A DNA stretch of 64,000 nucleotides from Pandoraea anapnoica (GTDB lineage: Bacteria > Pseudomonadota > Gammaproteobacteria > Burkholderiales > Burkholderiaceae): contig NZ_CABPSP010000014.1 in NCBI RefSeq assembly GCF_902459765.1, positions 62,001 through 126,000 of the forward strand. Reading direction: 5' to 3'. Both the position numbers and the translations under genes were made by a program. The notes beneath the pieces were generated by a model that saw nothing but the letters and a program-made list of their open reading frames with translations, had not been told where the DNA came from and did no database searches. Positions 36,139 to 44,978 of this stretch are shown here, in pieces; position 1 is the stretch's first letter, and every line of letters starts with the position of its first letter.

Positions 36139-37238
36139 ACCATCTCCGTGTGCCGCTCGCGAATGTCGCCGACTTCGATGAAATCATCGACGTCCGCACA
36201 CCGCTCGAATTCACCGAGGACCATATCCCGGGCGCGATTAATGCCCCCGTACTCAGCAATGAAGAACGCGTCATCGTCGGCACGATGTACAAGCAGGTCT
36301 CACCGTTCGACGCCTCACGCGAAGGCGCGGCCATGGTGGCGCGCAACATCGCAAAGCATCTCGACACGCTGTTCGCCGACCGGCCGCGCAACTGGCGTCC
36401 GCTCGTGTATTGCTGGCGTGGCGGCATGCGCTCGGGCGCCATGACCTTGATGATGAATATGATCGGCTGGCGGGCGCGTCAGCTTGAGGGCGGTTACAAG
36501 ACCTACCGCACCGATGTCGTGGCGACGCTGGCGACCTTGCCGCCCACCCTCGACTACATCGTCCTTGCCGGTCATACGGGCAGTGGCAAGACCCGTCTGC
36601 TACATGCGCTCGCGGACGTTGGCGCACAGACGCTCGATCTCGAAGGCCTCGCCGTGCATCGCGGATCGCTGCTTGGCGCGATGCCGGACGCCCCGCAGCC
36701 GTCGCAGAAGTCGTTCGACACATCGCTCATCGCGGTGCTGCGCAGCTTCGACGCGACGCGTCCCGTGTTCGTCGAAGCGGAAAGCCGCAGGATCGGGCTC
36801 ATCACTTTGCCCGAGTCGCTGATGACGTCCCTGCGCGGCACGATGCGCTGCGTCGAAGTGAATGTGAGTGTAGACGAGCGCGTTGAACTGCTGACGCAGG
36901 AGTATGGCCACCTGCTGGCCCAGCCTGAGCACTTCCGTGCGCAGTTGCTGCGCCTCGTCGAATTGCATGGCAAGGCGGTGGTCGATCAATGGCTGACGCT
37001 GCTCGATAACGGTCAGCAGCGCGAGTTGTCCGAAGCGCTCATCACGCGCCACTACGACCCGGCCTACACGCGTAGCTCACGCAAGCTGCTGCAAGGGCTG
37101 GCGAAGGCGATACCGTTCGAATTCCATCCGACGGCGCAAGACCTGCGCGTGCAAGCGCAGGCCTTGCTTGCGCTTACTTCACGGGCAGACAAATGCGGGT
37201 CTGAAGCTGCGCCGCCGGCGTCGAGCGGGGATCGTTGA
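36135..37238 (+). CDS. selU: tRNA 2-selenouridine synthase
   Basis: A 367-residue protein replacing sulfur by selenium at tRNA wobble 2-thiouridine, via a geranylated intermediate, using selenophosphate. A rhodanese domain (residues 1-130) has catalytic Cys93 in VYCWRGGMRSG; a P-loop domain follows with GHTGSGKT at 146-153. ATG 36135 overlaps the lipoprotein stop. Its usual partner selD is not in this window. The 3' end overlaps the convergent AraC-GyrI gene by 65 bases. Confidence 0.93.
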   Translation: MNHLRVPLANVADFDEIIDVRTPLEFTEDHIPGAINAPVLSNEERVIVGTMYKQVSPFDASREGAAMVARNIAKHLDTLFADRPRNWRPLVYCWRGGMRSGAMTLMMNMIGWRARQLEGGYKTYRTDVVATLATLPPTLDYIVLAGHTGSGKTRLLHALADVGAQTLDLEGLAVHRGSLLGAMPDAPQPSQKSFDTSLIAVLRSFDATRPVFVEAESRRIGLITLPESLMTSLRGTMRCVEVNVSVDERVELLTQEYGHLLAQPEHFRAQLLRLVELHGKAVVDQWLTLLDNGQQRELSEALITRHYDPAYTRSSRKLLQGLAKAIPFEFHPTAQDLRVQAQALLALTSRADKCGSEAAPPASSGDR

Positions 37239-38007
37239 GGTACTGCTCGAACATCGGGAAGTTGGCGGGTTCCAGTCCGCTGGCTGGCAGCCACTGCGCG
37301 AACAGCCACTGATAGGGCTTGCTCATCTCGTTGTACGGCCCGGTGTACGTCAACACGGCGCACCGTCCGGCAGGAATCTCGAAACGTTCCAGATCACCGC
37401 CGATCTCGGCATCGGCGGGCACCGACATGCCCGCGAGCGAGCGCAATTGTGCGACGGGGACCTGTTCCGGGTCGTCGAAGTAGACGCCGAAGCCGGTAGC
37501 GTCCGGGGCGGCGAGGCCTTGCGCGGCGGCGAGCATGAAGGCGCGCGTGAAGACAGGGCCGATGCCCTGATAGTCGCCGTGGTGACGGAGCACGGCGAGG
37601 GTGGTGGTGGGAAACGACTCGACTGAGATCGGGTACATGGCTAGCTCCTGAGGATCGATGGGTCCGGAGCGGACATCGCGGTAGCGTCCCGGCGGGATGC
37701 CGAAGAACGCACCGAAGGCCCGGTTGAACGCAGCGTCCGACGCATAGCCGGCACGCGACGCCACAACGCGCATCGAATCCTCGGACTCCGCCAGGGCAAT
37801 CGCCGCACGGTGCATGCGAATGCGCTGCACCGAGTTGTTCACCGTCTCACCGAGCAATGCGCGGTAGACACGATGAAAGTGGTACGGCGACAGACACGCC
37901 AGCTCGGCCAGGTGGTGCAGGTCCGGATCGCTCTCCGGGTGGGCGGCGAGCCAGCGGAGCACGGGCTCCATGCGTTCGGCGTATCTCAGTCGGGTCTGGG
38001 GTTTCAT
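37174..38007 (-). CDS. AraC-family regulator with GyrI-like effector domain
   Basis: A 277-residue protein. N-terminal two-part AraC helix-turn-helix at residues about 10-110 (HHLAELACLSPYHFHRVYRAL and VVASRAGYASDAAFNRAFGAF), then a GyrI-like small-molecule-binding domain (YPISVESFPTTTLAVLRHHG to the end). This order matches SAV/Rob-like multidrug sensors, which bind hydrophobic cations. Its last 65 bases overlap selU on the other strand. Confidence 0.9.
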   Translation of the reverse strand: MKPQTRLRYAERMEPVLRWLAAHPESDPDLHHLAELACLSPYHFHRVYRALLGETVNNSVQRIRMHRAAIALAESEDSMRVVASRAGYASDAAFNRAFGAFFGIPPGRYRDVRSGPIDPQELAMYPISVESFPTTTLAVLRHHGDYQGIGPVFTRAFMLAAAQGLAAPDATGFGVYFDDPEQVPVAQLRSLAGMSVPADAEIGGDLERFEIPAGRCAVLTYTGPYNEMSKPYQWLFAQWLPASGLEPANFPMFEQYLNDPRSTPAAQLQTRICLPVK

Positions 38008-38064
38008 TTGCGCTCCTTGGACGCCAATGTAGCCACAGGCGATTTGCCGATTTTGCGGTTTTCT

Positions 38065-40443
38065 TCAGTCGTTGAACATCCCTTTTCGAATAATGGCGTG
38101 CACGCCCCAGTTGCCGTTGACGACCTGCGTCACGCCGAAATCGACGGACACCGAAAGAATCGCCGTGGCTTCGTCTTCGGTCAGCCGCTTGACCTGCATG
38201 AGAAAGCGGCGCGCCTTGAGGAAGGCGTCGCGCAGGGCGCTGTCGAGCGTCGATTTCATGTAGATCTGGCTCTGCGCCTTCTGTCCCAGCTCGGCCAGAT
38301 GGTTCGGCGAACTGAAGCCGTGGATGATCCACTCTGTCGGCGTCTCGACCAGCGGATAGGTCAGATCGGCATACGGTGCCTGTGCCTCGATGGCGGCCTT
38401 CTTGTGCAGCACCAGTTGGATGTTGCCTGTGAGCGAGCATTCGATGGCGGTGCCGCCGAGTTCGGCGTCGCCTTGCGAGGCGTGCGGGTCGCCAATGGAG
38501 AGCAGCGCGCCCGGCACGGCGACTTTCAGAAAGACGCTCGCCCCACGCGTGACACGCCAGTTGTCGAGGTTGCCTGCGTAGCTCGACGGCGGAATTGAAT
38601 CGATAAGACCTTCCTGAGCTGGCGCGACGGCGAGTACGCCGAAGTGCGGGCGTAGCGGAATCTCCACGTTCTTCAGCGTCCGGAAGTTCTTGGTGATGCG
38701 GGTGTGGTCGACCGGCACGCCGGGATAGTCGATGGTCGGATGGACCACGCCGAAGGGGTCTTGTTGCGGCGTCCAGCGGAAGCTGTAGATAGCGCGGGCA
38801 ACGTCGGTGCCTTCCTCTGCATCGTGATGGTGGCCGTGGCAATCGATCTCGAACACCGTCACGACCTCGCGCTCGCGCGGCAACGTGAGCATGTCCTGAT
38901 AGTGAAAGCCCCACCACGTCGACGCGTGGCTGCCGAACGCCTTGCCCGCGAACTCGGGATTCGCGCTCGGCCGGGGGTGCAGATCGAGAATGCGGACTTC
39001 GAGCACGTCGCCCGGCATGGCGTCTTCGACGGCGATGGGGCCCGTGCAGATGTGTACGCCGAAGCCTTCGCCCGCGCCGCGTCCGTAGACGGAGGCGTCC
39101 ATCGGTCCCGCGCCGCGCCGGTCCACGTTCTTCTGCGTCGCTGTCCAGTGAAACACGCTCTCCGCACCCGGATCGCCCTGAATCATGCGCGCCCAGTCGT
39201 CGGTCGCGTGCTGCGTCAGCGTTTCGACGGTCACGGTGTCGCCCGACGCAACGGTGAGCACTGGCGGAAGATCGTGACTGAGATACCCCCAATGCACCGA
39301 GTCGCACGTCGCGCGCAGATAGTGGTGCTGTCCGGCGTTATGGGGCAGGGAGGGACGAGCGGCGCTGCCGGGTATTGCGTCGCGCTCTGAGAGGGCCATC
39401 GCCGCCGCCGAGCTGACGTTCGTTCGATGCGCCAGCCCGGCAGGCACATCGGGGTGTCCGCGCGAGATTCGCGCGCGCTCCGGCAGCGCACGGGAACGCA
39501 GTGCCTGATCGCGGCTCGCCTTGGGCGACACGCCGAACCGCTCGCGAAACGCCTGACTAAAGTAAGACGGATCGTTGAAGCCCCAGCGGTAGCAGATGTC
39601 CGACACCGATAACTGGTCATACGCCGGGTTCTGCAAGTCCGCGTGACAACGCTGCAAACGACTATTGCGCAGGTAGGACGAGAAGCTTTGACCTGCGTCT
39701 TCGAAGAGCTTGCGCAGATAGCGATCCGATACGTGTTCGTCTTTTGCGATGGCGCACAGCGACAGATCCGGCTCGGCCAGACGCGCCTGAATGCGGTGAC
39801 AGATGCGCGTGAATACGATGCCGCGCGACGTCGAGAGATTCGTCGACGCCTGCGGCTTGGCTGCGGCGAGTGCCGAGGCGAGACATTCGAGAATCACGTT
39901 TTCGACGGGTTCGAGTGCGTGCGGATCGGCGTCCTGCATCGCATCGAGTTGCAGGGCGAGTCCGCCGAGCAGCGCGCCGAACAGCCGCGACACGCTGTCG
40001 GGCAGCTTGCACGTCTGCACTGGCGGCGCACTGCCCAGTCGTGGGGCAATCAGCGTGTGTCGCACGTGTACCGAGATCAGTCGGAACGGCGTGCGGGCGA
40101 TGAGGTCGGCGCTCTGCGCGCCCGGAATGCACGCGATGTCGCCAGCGGTCAGCGTCTCGCCATCGAGTGCGCCTGCGCTTGCCAGCGTCATCTGACCGTC
40201 GAGCAGCATGACGAGCAGGAAGCCACGCTCACCGCCCGCACGCGCCGATACGGTTTGCGGCGTGGACGAGATCACCGAAAGTTCGATACCGGCGGGCGTG
40301 CGATGCGTGAGCAACGTGCCGTGCAGCGGTTCTCCGGCGGGGGGCGGACGAAAGTGCAGACGGGCGTCGAGCAGGCGCGCCTGCCATGCAGGCCCGCGCT
40401 GGTCCTGGGCATAGGACTCCGTTGAGAAGTGCGCGCGATCCAA
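38065..40443 (-). CDS. AraC-type regulator fused to acetamidase/formamidase
   Basis: A single 792-codon frame joining two proteins. Residues 1-190 resemble the cupin-like AraC-binding domain of FeaR-type regulators; 205-318 form a full AraC helix-turn-helix (LSLCAIAKDEHVSDRYLRKL and ICYRWGFNDPSYFSQAFRERF); 318-372 is a Pro/Ala/Arg linker; 373-792 is a complete FmdA/AmdA-family amide hydrolase (HWGYLSHDLPPVLTVASGD, GVHICTGPIAVEDAMPGD, SIGDPHASQGD, DFGVTQVVNGNWGVHAI). The TTG start at 40443 is supported by GGAGG seven bases upstream. An internal ATG at 39399 lacks a ribosome binding site. It probably hydrolyses a small amide and controls transcription in response to it. Confidence 0.85.
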   Translation of the reverse strand: MDRAHFSTESYAQDQRGPAWQARLLDARLHFRPPPAGEPLHGTLLTHRTPAGIELSVISSTPQTVSARAGGERGFLLVMLLDGQMTLASAGALDGETLTAGDIACIPGAQSADLIARTPFRLISVHVRHTLIAPRLGSAPPVQTCKLPDSVSRLFGALLGGLALQLDAMQDADPHALEPVENVILECLASALAAAKPQASTNLSTSRGIVFTRICHRIQARLAEPDLSLCAIAKDEHVSDRYLRKLFEDAGQSFSSYLRNSRLQRCHADLQNPAYDQLSVSDICYRWGFNDPSYFSQAFRERFGVSPKASRDQALRSRALPERARISRGHPDVPAGLAHRTNVSSAAAMALSERDAIPGSAARPSLPHNAGQHHYLRATCDSVHWGYLSHDLPPVLTVASGDTVTVETLTQHATDDWARMIQGDPGAESVFHWTATQKNVDRRGAGPMDASVYGRGAGEGFGVHICTGPIAVEDAMPGDVLEVRILDLHPRPSANPEFAGKAFGSHASTWWGFHYQDMLTLPREREVVTVFEIDCHGHHHDAEEGTDVARAIYSFRWTPQQDPFGVVHPTIDYPGVPVDHTRITKNFRTLKNVEIPLRPHFGVLAVAPAQEGLIDSIPPSSYAGNLDNWRVTRGASVFLKVAVPGALLSIGDPHASQGDAELGGTAIECSLTGNIQLVLHKKAAIEAQAPYADLTYPLVETPTEWIIHGFSSPNHLAELGQKAQSQIYMKSTLDSALRDAFLKARRFLMQVKRLTEDEATAILSVSVDFGVTQVVNGNWGVHAIIRKGMFND

Positions 40444-40476
40444 GTCCGGCCTCCATCAGAAATGACAACGACGACA

Positions 40477-40511
40477 CCCCGGCGCAGCGCTTGTGAGTCG
40501 CTGCGCCGGGG
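40477..40511. terminator. Strong hairpin between XapX genes and the fusion gene
   Basis: CCCCGGCGCAGCG (40477-40489) pairs perfectly with CGCTGCGCCGGGG (40499-40511) around a 9-base loop. In the minus-strand reading direction the following sequence is only moderately T-rich. It may terminate or attenuate the amidase/XapX transcript before the fusion gene, or stabilise its 3' end. Confidence 0.6.
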
Positions 40512-40534
40512 CAGACGCCAATAGTGCAAGGGCG

Positions 40535-40726
40535 TCAGCCGAAGTGCAACTGCCCGCGCATCGCCGCGACGAAGGCGAAGCCGACGAACGTGCCGACGAT
40601 GGCGAAGATGCCGCCGAGGACGTTAGGGGCCGGAATCGGTGCGCGTACGCCGGTGTAAAGCACACCGGTCACGAGTCCGACGGCGGCGGCCTGCAACTCC
40701 GTCGCGCCAAGCGTGATTTCTACCAT
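40535..40726 (-). CDS. XapX-domain small membrane protein (second copy)
   Basis: A 63-residue protein with two transmembrane helices and the XapX core AVGLVTGVLYTGVRAPIPAP followed by NVLGGIFAIVGTFVG. ATG 40726 follows GAGGAGG. It closely resembles the 85-residue protein encoded 10 bases upstream on the same strand, so the two look like a duplicated pair or a two-subunit channel. The locus context is amide hydrolysis; a passage for small amides or ammonia is a guess. Confidence 0.82.
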   Translation of the reverse strand: MVEITLGATELQAAAVGLVTGVLYTGVRAPIPAPNVLGGIFAIVGTFVGFAFVAAMRGQLHFG

Positions 40727-40736
40727 GACAACCTCC

Positions 40737-40994
40737 TCAGGACCGGCTGGACGAGTTGGCGGGACGGGCGTTCAGCGACGTATCCAGGCCCTCGGCGGGC
40801 GGACGTCCGAACGTGACAGATCGACGCCACACATTCACGATCAGATAGCCGAGGTACGTGAAGATGATGGCGAAGATGCCGCCAAGCACATTCGGGGCGG
40901 GAATCGGCAGGTTGAGCCACGAGTACAGCGTGCCCGTGACCAGACCGACGACCAGGGCGACAAGCTCGTTGCGCCCGACATAGACGTATTGCAT
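40737..40994 (-). CDS. XapX-domain small membrane protein (first copy)
   Basis: An 85-residue protein with two membrane helices containing VVGLVTGTLYSWLNLPIPAP and NVLGGIFAIIFTYLG, then a polar tail of about 25 residues absent from the neighbour copy. ATG 40994 is preceded by GGGAG. It lies 94 bases downstream of the stand-alone acetamidase and 10 bases before the second XapX gene, in one probable operon. Confidence 0.84.
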   Translation of the reverse strand: MQYVYVGRNELVALVVGLVTGTLYSWLNLPIPAPNVLGGIFAIIFTYLGYLIVNVWRRSVTFGRPPAEGLDTSLNARPANSSSRS

Positions 40995-41088
40995 GGAAGC
41001 GTCTCCCGATGAAGAGACAACATGAAATGTCGCGCACCGCACGGAACACCCGTCAATGCCGGGTGCACCGGGCAGGCGGCCGGAGCGC

Positions 41089-42117
41089 TCAGCCCTTGGA
41101 CGACTTGGGCGGGAACATGCCGCGCGGCATGGTGCAGTGCACCCCTTGTGTGCCGTCGACGACCTGCGTCACGCCGAAGTCGGCCGCCACGCTCATGAGC
41201 GAGTAGGCGTCGTCGCGCGAGAGGCCCTGTTGCTCGGTGAGCAGCTTGATCATGTCGCGCGCGGCGTTCTTGCCCGCTTCGTCCAGATCCTGATGGAAGC
41301 CGTGCACGATCCAGCAGTCGGGCGTCTCCAGCAGCGGCGATGGGAATTCGAAGTCCTTGCGCAAAACCACCTGGAACAGCACGTTGAGCGACGCCTCGAT
41401 GGCCGTGCCGCTGATTTCGCCGTCACCCTGCGAGATATGCGGGTCGCCAATGGAGAAAAGGCCGCCGTCGACCTGCACCTTGTAGTACATGGTCGCCCCG
41501 GCACCGATGCGCCAGTTGTCGATGTTGCCGCCGTGCAGCCCCGGCTCGACCGTGCTCACGCGGCCTTGTGCGTCGGGCGCGACGCCCGCCGTGCCGAGGT
41601 GCGGACGCACCGGCACGCGCACACCGGCGAGCGCGGGCTGCTTGCAGCATTCGCGATGGTCCACAACCTTGCCCGGCGTGGTCAGCTTGCCCGGGTAGTC
41701 GAACGCGAACAGGGCGTGCGCGGTGTTCGAGCTGTTGTCGAGTTCGTAGATGGTCACGCGCTCTTTCTGGAAGTCGTCATAGAGCTGCCCCCAGTGGGCG
41801 GCGACGTTCGCGCCGAAGCGAAAGCGCGGAATCATCTGGAGATAGCGCACTTCGAGCATGTCGCCCGGTTTCGCCCCTTCCACGTAGATCGGGCCGGTCA
41901 TGATGTGTACGCCCGGATTACGGTCTTCGTGCGGAATCGTGTCGTAGATGGCGCGCACGGCGTCGTCCATCATCAGGTCGGGCGCGTCACCCGCATGATG
42001 GGTAACGGCTTCGGCGCGAATGAAATCGCCGCTCTTGATGGTCAGGGCCGGGGTTTGCGCGGCGTTGAAATAGCCCCAGTGCACCGTGTCGGGCCGTGCG
42101 GGAAGGTCGTGAAGCAT
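41089..42117 (-). CDS. fmdA: Acetamidase/formamidase (FmdA/AmdA family)
   Basis: A 342-residue amidohydrolase releasing ammonia from formamide, acetamide or a related small amide. Family motifs: HWGYFNAAQTPALTIKSGD, GVHIMTGPIYVEGAKPGD, FSIGDPHISQGDGEISGTA and DFGVTQVVDGTQGVHCTMP. It is a distant paralogue of the enzyme half of the fusion protein downstream, missing the DNA-binding part. ATG 42117 follows AGGAGACATGGC. Probably the first gene of the amide operon. Confidence 0.9.
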   Translation of the reverse strand: MLHDLPARPDTVHWGYFNAAQTPALTIKSGDFIRAEAVTHHAGDAPDLMMDDAVRAIYDTIPHEDRNPGVHIMTGPIYVEGAKPGDMLEVRYLQMIPRFRFGANVAAHWGQLYDDFQKERVTIYELDNSSNTAHALFAFDYPGKLTTPGKVVDHRECCKQPALAGVRVPVRPHLGTAGVAPDAQGRVSTVEPGLHGGNIDNWRIGAGATMYYKVQVDGGLFSIGDPHISQGDGEISGTAIEASLNVLFQVVLRKDFEFPSPLLETPDCWIVHGFHQDLDEAGKNAARDMIKLLTEQQGLSRDDAYSLMSVAADFGVTQVVDGTQGVHCTMPRGMFPPKSSKG

Positions 42118-42239
42118 GCCATGTCTCCTAGAGTTTTTGTCTGACTGCCCGCAAACACAGTTCACGGTGAAGTCATGGTAGTGCCCGACAAAAACGCACG
42201 ATTAGGAGCGTTTGCCACCTTCTCTATTGCTGGGAGGAA

Positions 42240-43100
42240 CTAACGTTTACCCGTCCCACGCGCCTCCAGCGCGGCGTAGACATCCTGCGACAGGCCCGTG
42301 AGCGTCGCGCGGTCGATGCCGCCCGAGATCGCATAGCCGAATGTCCTGTCGACCCAGTAGAAAACCCTGACCGGGCCGTCCTCGTAGAAGCGGAACGCTG
42401 CGGGCTGACCTTCGACACCGGCCGGTGAGATGCACACGGTGATGCGCTCGCCCGCGTCATTGCGATACATGTACTGCACGACGTGTTCGTCGCTGTCCGG
42501 CAGCACGCGTCCGCCGCTCAGGTGGAAGCCGCGCGAGGACAGATCCGGCGCTTGCGCGGCGGTTTCCAGACGGCTTGCGATCCACTTCGAGAAGCGGGCT
42601 TCGGACTCCCCATCCATGCCGGAAGGCCGTTGAATCTCGGGCATGTAGACGACGTGCGCAATGGCGGCGCGTCGGGCGAAACGGACTGCGCCGTCGGCGG
42701 CGGTGGCAAGCGATGGCGCCGCCTCGTGCATGGCGATGGCAGACGCATTCGTTTCCCGCGCCGACCATAGGCGATTGCCCTGAATGCCAATGCCGATGCC
42801 GACGACCAGTGAGGCAGCCAGCCCGGCAAGCCGAGGCCAGTTGGCTGCGGCTTTGCTTCGTGGCATCGGCGCCTGCACGGCTGCCGGACGTTGCAACCGG
42901 GGCGGTACCGGCTCGTCCAGCACATCGTCGTAGCGGTCGTGCAGCGCACGCCGCAGGGCGACGAGTTCGCTCACGGCCACCGCGAGCGCCGGGTCGGTGG
43001 CGAGGGCGTTGTCCAATTCTGCACGACGCTGCGGGGGCAATTCCCCGTCGACGTACGCGTGCAGTTCGTTGTCGTCGATCGGGCGGTTGGGTTCGTTCAT
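42240..43100 (-). CDS. Anti-sigma factor of ECF pair 1
   Basis: A 286-residue membrane protein. The cytoplasmic N-terminus has the typical anti-sigma start DDNELHAYVDGELPPQRRAE, without a complete zinc-binding His-x3-Cys-x2-Cys motif. One transmembrane helix (LAGLAASLVVGIGIGIQG, about residues 90-107) and a periplasmic domain of about 170 residues follow. It starts within the stop of the sigma gene (ATGA overlap), confirming the pairing. It probably holds the sigma factor until an envelope or oxidative signal arrives. Confidence 0.88.
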   Translation of the reverse strand: MNEPNRPIDDNELHAYVDGELPPQRRAELDNALATDPALAVAVSELVALRRALHDRYDDVLDEPVPPRLQRPAAVQAPMPRSKAAANWPRLAGLAASLVVGIGIGIQGNRLWSARETNASAIAMHEAAPSLATAADGAVRFARRAAIAHVVYMPEIQRPSGMDGESEARFSKWIASRLETAAQAPDLSSRGFHLSGGRVLPDSDEHVVQYMYRNDAGERITVCISPAGVEGQPAAFRFYEDGPVRVFYWVDRTFGYAISGGIDRATLTGLSQDVYAALEARGTGKR

Positions 43101-43660
43101 CGCACCACCTTGAGTTTGGCTGACGGTCCGGTTTGCGCGGACGGCCTGGACGTCATTTCGCCTGCCATGAGATCACGCAGCCGTTGCCGAGCGCGCGACA
43201 ACCGCGACATCACGGTGCCGATCGGCACGCGCAACGTGGCGGCGACATCCGCATAACTCATGTCTTCCAGACCCACGAGCAGGACGATGGCCCGCTGCTC
43301 GTCGGGAAGATGTCGCAGCGCTTCGTCCAGATCGCGGATTTCGAGACGTCGGGCGGGGTCGGGCGTCGGCGTCTGAACGGACGCGTGACTGACGTCGCGC
43401 TCGACGAGGTCGGTTTCGTCCAGGGAGACGTGGATCGCCTGTGCGGGCGCGCGGCGCTGCTGATTGAGAAACAGGTTATGCATGATGGTGAAGAGCCATG
43501 CGCGGGCGTCCGTGCCCGCTTCGAACATCGTGTGGCGGGAGAGCGCGCGCTCCAGGGTGTCCTGCACCAGGTCGTCCGCCAGCTCGGTATTGCCCGTGAG
43601 CGCGCGGGCATAGCGCCGCAGACGCGGGACGTGGTGATAGAGCTGGTCGCGAATATCCAT
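43097..43660 (-). CDS. ECF sigma factor 1
   Basis: A 187-residue extracytoplasmic-function sigma factor. Region 2 is LTGNTELADDLVQDTLERAL with ARAWLFTIMHNLFLNQQRR; region 4 is HLPDEQRAIVLLVGLEDMSY and then ADVAATLRVPIGTVMSRLSR. ATG 43660 is chosen as the family start; a longer frame upstream lies in the divergent promoter region. It is divergent from the catalase-like gene at 43878 across 217 bases, a likely target together with its own promoter. Confidence 0.92.
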   Translation of the reverse strand: MDIRDQLYHHVPRLRRYARALTGNTELADDLVQDTLERALSRHTMFEAGTDARAWLFTIMHNLFLNQQRRAPAQAIHVSLDETDLVERDVSHASVQTPTPDPARRLEIRDLDEALRHLPDEQRAIVLLVGLEDMSYADVAATLRVPIGTVMSRLSRARQRLRDLMAGEMTSRPSAQTGPSAKLKVVR

Positions 43661-43877
43661 GCCGTCAGAGATCGAATGCGGTGAGCCGTGCCATAACGGG
43701 TCAACACGCGTATCTGCCCGCTTATTCCATGAAAACGAAAATAAAACCGGCGACGACGGAATAAGGGCCGCGCGGATGTGTTTTACCGTGAAGACGCCCG
43801 CGCTTTCCGTTTCCTGTACCTCTGACCTTTCCATCCGGCAACCTGCCCCCCGGACGTCATCACAAGGAGCCCCATTC

Positions 43878-44978
43878 GTGACCGAACCTTCCTCGTCCGA
43901 TCCTCGCGCCATCTGCGTGCCTTGCCGGGCGGCGGCCATCGTCGCCGTTGTCGGCCTGCTCGCGGGCGGCTTTGCTTACGCTGCCGGGTGGCTCACGCCG
44001 CAGCGTTTGAGCGCCCATACCGTCATCGACACGTTCGAGTCGAACGGTGGCATTCACGAAGGCTTGCGTCGCAATCATGCGAAAGGCCTGTGCGTGGACG
44101 GATATTTCGAGAGTAATGGAGGCGCGGCTTCGCTGTCGAAGGCGCTTGTCTTCGCCCCCGGACGCACCCCCGTGACTGGCCGTTTCGCGATTCCCGGGCC
44201 GAACCCGACCGCCTCGGACAACAGCGTGCCGATTCGCAGCATGGCGCTGATGTTTACGCTGGTCGACGGCCAGCAATGGCGCACCGGCATGAACACGACA
44301 CCGCTATTCGCCGTGCGCACACCGGAGGAGTTCTACGCGCAGCTCGATGCGTCGCGCCCGGATCCGTCGACCGGCAAGCCCGATCCGGCGAAGTTGCAGG
44401 CGTTCTTTGCCGCGCACCCCGACACGCAGCCGTTCCGCGACTGGGTCAAGGGGCACCCGCCGTCGTCGAGCTACGCAAACGCGGCGTACTACGGCATCAA
44501 CGCGTTCTATTTCGTCGACGCCAACGGGCAACGCACGGCGGTGCGCTGGTCGATGCAGCCGGAGTTGCCCTTCGACACCGTGACCGACAAGGAGAAGGGC
44601 GAGGCGAATTACCTCGCAAGCGAGTTGTACGCGCGTCTGAAGCAGGGGCCGGTGCGCTGGCATCTGGTGGTGACCGTGGCAGATCCGGGCGATCCGACTG
44701 ACGATGCCACACGCCAGTGGCCAGCCTCGCGCAGGCAGATCGATGCGGGCACGCTGGTGCTGTCTCGGGCGGCGTCGCAAGACGATGGTGCATGCCGCGA
44801 CGTCAACTTCGATCCGACGATTCTGCCCGCCGGTATCGAACCGTCCGGCGATCCGCTGCTCGCCGCACGCTCGGCGGCGTACGCGCTGTCGTACAAGCGT
44901 CGCACGCGCGAAGAAGCGTTAAACGGTGCCCTCGATGCACCGCAAGGCAATACGACTCAGGAGGCTCGCTCGCGATGA
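43878..44978 (+). CDS. Catalase-family peroxidase (SrpA-like), exported
   Basis: A 366-residue small catalase-fold haem peroxidase. An N-terminal hydrophobic segment (AAAIVAVVGLLAGGFAYAAGW) acts as export signal or anchor. The distal-site motif NHAKGLCVDGYFESNG is typical of SrpA-type proteins, and the C-terminal SAAYALSYKRRTREE holds the probable proximal Tyr. GTG 43878 is set by AAGGAG. It is co-transcribed with the cytochrome b gene (ATGA overlap) and divergent from ECF sigma 1, suggesting a response to peroxide or an oxidised substrate. Confidence 0.87.
   Translation: MTEPSSSDPRAICVPCRAAAIVAVVGLLAGGFAYAAGWLTPQRLSAHTVIDTFESNGGIHEGLRRNHAKGLCVDGYFESNGGAASLSKALVFAPGRTPVTGRFAIPGPNPTASDNSVPIRSMALMFTLVDGQQWRTGMNTTPLFAVRTPEEFYAQLDASRPDPSTGKPDPAKLQAFFAAHPDTQPFRDWVKGHPPSSSYANAAYYGINAFYFVDANGQRTAVRWSMQPELPFDTVTDKEKGEANYLASELYARLKQGPVRWHLVVTVADPGDPTDDATRQWPASRRQIDAGTLVLSRAASQDDGACRDVNFDPTILPAGIEPSGDPLLAARSAAYALSYKRRTREEALNGALDAPQGNTTQEARSR

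Noticed and set aside
39399-39401. Internal ATG that would split the AraC-acetamidase fusion into two genes
   Set aside because: No ribosome binding site is visible before it, no stop codon separates the halves, and the upstream half continues past the helix-turn-helix without a natural end.
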